NCBI GenBank assembly: GCA_037953745.1
Contig: JBAKBP010012279.1
Span: forward strand, 1 to 64,000
Direction: 5' to 3'
Length of the DNA stretch: 64,000 nucleotides
DNA from: Lithodes maja
Lineage: Eukaryota > Arthropoda > Malacostraca > Decapoda > Lithodidae
Part shown: positions 62,763 through 64,000 of the stretch, one piece after another
Position numbering within the stretch: the stretch's first letter is position 1
Layout of the letters: the number at the start of each line of letters is the position of its first letter
The notes under the pieces: generated by a model
What the model saw: only the letters and a program-made list of their open reading frames with translations
What the model was told of the DNA's origin: nothing
The model's database searches: none
Position numbers and translations under genes: made by a program

Positions 62763-63085
62763 TTAAGGGGAGGTTTTTAGTTAGTTCGCTAGACTTCCAT
62801 CAAGCTTAACATTACAGCCCCTAGACCCCCTTTCAAGATAAATTTGTACATTTTTCGGTAGAAAAATGTCCCGGCCGAAGGCCGGTTCCCCTTAAATTGC
62901 AGGCTCGCTATCGGTCGCCAGGAAAAGATCGACACCTTAATGGAACGAAAAGTCTTAAAATTGACAGAAATGGGGCAAACATTCTTAATATCGCCAAACT
63001 AATGGGGCGAACGTCTTAAAATATCAAAATCAATGGGGCTAACCATGATGGAGAAAGGGGTCAAGAAAAAAATCCCTCAGGTGGA
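62763..63085. mobile_element. Decayed relative of the TTAA foldback MITE
   Basis: TTAAGGGGAGG at 62763, then the shared centre TTTTTCGGTAGAAAAATGTC-CCGGCCGAAGGCCGG, GGCTCGCTATCGGTCGCCAG and ATCGACACC-type phrases of the right arm, followed by three decayed 'AATGGGGCNAAC/CTTAAAAT' repeats. The left arm is mostly lost. The right boundary is approximate. Confidence 0.5.
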
Positions 63086-63211
63086 AATCTCCCCGGTTAT
63101 ACAGGACTTTGTCATGGTGAATCAACTGTAGCGTCATCAGTTTTTACATGTACTATTTTGTTATTTTAAACATTTGCTTGACGTTATTGTTGACAGACTG
63201 CATCTGTGAAT

Positions 63212-63382
63212 ATGTCGTTAACATCGATTAGCTTACCTGGAAGGCAGGTGGACGGAAAGACAAGCTGGCCCGGCATTTTGCGGTTGGCCTACACTGCTAA
63301 AATTATAAAGTGGATAATTGGTGGTTTGCTTGTGTGTATGTGTCTATGGGTTATCCTTGTTAATATATTTGTTATAACTTAA
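63212..63382 (+). CDS. Possible 56-codon single-pass membrane microprotein (speculative)
   Basis: An ATG at 63212 with A at -3 opens a 56-codon frame ending TAA at 63382. The N-terminal half is polar to mixed (MSLTSISLPGRQ...), followed by a basic stretch (AKIIKW) and about 22 strongly hydrophobic residues (IIGGLLVCMCLWVILVNIFV), which looks like a C-terminal transmembrane helix. No family is recognised and no promoter, splice signals or neighbour support it. It could easily be a chance ORF in AT-rich DNA. Confidence 0.15.
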   Translation: MSLTSISLPGRQVDGKTSWPGILRLAYTAKIIKWIIGGLLVCMCLWVILVNIFVIT

Positions 63383-64000
63383 ATCACACATTGGTACAAT
63401 ATTACGTAGGCTAGGCCTAAAACCAGTTTCAAAGTTTTATCGACAAATTAAATGAGAACCTATGTAAATTCAAGAGAAATACCATGTTATGGCAGTCTAC
63501 ATTTGAATCATGCCTTCCTTTAGCAATTGTTGCTTATATTCTAAACATTGTCAGCCATTGCCATGATTTTTTTAGAAAGTGATGTGAATCCAGATATTAT
63601 TTCGGTTATTGAAATGTCGTAGATTATATTAAAACCGTAGATTATATTTGATTTGCTGGCCCAAAATAATTATAGATGAAATAGTTGGTTAATACAAAAT
63701 AATACAAAGGAAGAGAAGCAACAACAGGTCTAGCGACCCCTCGAGGTTGCTTGCCCTCTAAATCACTGCTGCTCAGAGTGTCCAACAGTAGTTCACAGTA
63801 GTTAATGGACAATTGGAAAGGGAAATACTGCCCTGGGACTAATGTCCAAGGCAGGATTAGGAGATGTTAGTAAGGTATAATTTGGGTTAGTAATATGCAG
63901 AGCATAAAGATAGCTAGAATTACCACCACACCAGCTTCCACGACACAAAGAATAAAGAATGCAACACCAGTGCTCTTGCCCAGAGCAGCCTCCTCACCCT
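63383..64000. other. No recognised gene; possible retroposon 3' region near 63720-63860
   Basis: AT-rich, then a GC-richer stretch (GACCCCTCGAGGTTGC, GGGACTAATGTCCAAGGCAG) that could be a LINE 3' UTR read on the minus strand. The window ends inside it and I cannot support a call. Confidence 0.35.

Overview
This 64 kb window looks like intergenic, transposon-packed DNA from an animal, most likely an arthropod. The mix of families (Ty3/gypsy-type elements with TGTGACGC...CGTAACA ends, RTE-like and Jockey/CR1-like LINEs, TTAA-flanked palindromic elements, very abundant microsatellites) reminds me of decapod crustaceans, but that assignment is inference. I found no convincing host protein-coding gene, rRNA or intact tRNA. 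Almost all long reading frames belong to retrotransposons or tandem repeats.

Layout. (1) 1-3.9 kb: a 5'-truncated Jockey/CR1-like LINE fragment (minus), a TTAA-bounded MITE-like element and an RTE-like LINE tail (plus). (2) 3.93-12.17 kb: LTR retrotransposon A (minus), inserted into the ATAG tail of that RTE-like copy. (3) 12.2-18.9 kb: a decayed LINE end with a 66-bp tandem amplification, two further TTAA elements, a 150-bp near-perfect inverted repeat with a tRNA-like promoter, and a foldback element. (4) 18.89-27.11 kb: LTR element B (plus), inserted in a 67-bp minisatellite. (5) 27.1-35.8 kb: a LINE fragment, a second foldback element, a 70 x 28 bp array and several degenerate satellites. 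(6) 35.9-41.3 kb: a minus-strand RTE-like LINE split by a 1.69-kb inverted-repeat element carrying four tRNA-like modules, then a longer Jockey/CR1-like copy with its own insertion. (7) 42.1-43.2 kb: an 18-bp satellite and (TA)n. (8) 43.21-62.17 kb: LTR element C inserted in the (TA)n, with LTR element D nested in the 3' LTR of C. (9) 62.2-64 kb: microsatellites, a decayed foldback copy, a possible 56-codon membrane-protein ORF, and unassigned sequence.

The most interesting system is the LTR group. All four elements have 4-bp target duplications, 1.8-1.9 kb LTRs, a primer site beginning TGGCGACCTTGC and a G-rich polypurine tract. C and D encode Ty3/gypsy-type proteins in the order Gag-protease-integrase-RT-RNase H, which is the Ty1/copia order and is known in the Gmr1-like group. 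A and B are derivatives that have lost the integrase core and the RT active site, yet each still keeps one ~1280-codon open frame with intact Gag and protease motifs. They look like a long-lived non-autonomous lineage presumably mobilised by D-like relatives. D itself has LTRs that look identical but is broken by two 1-nt frameshifts; C has three frame breaks.
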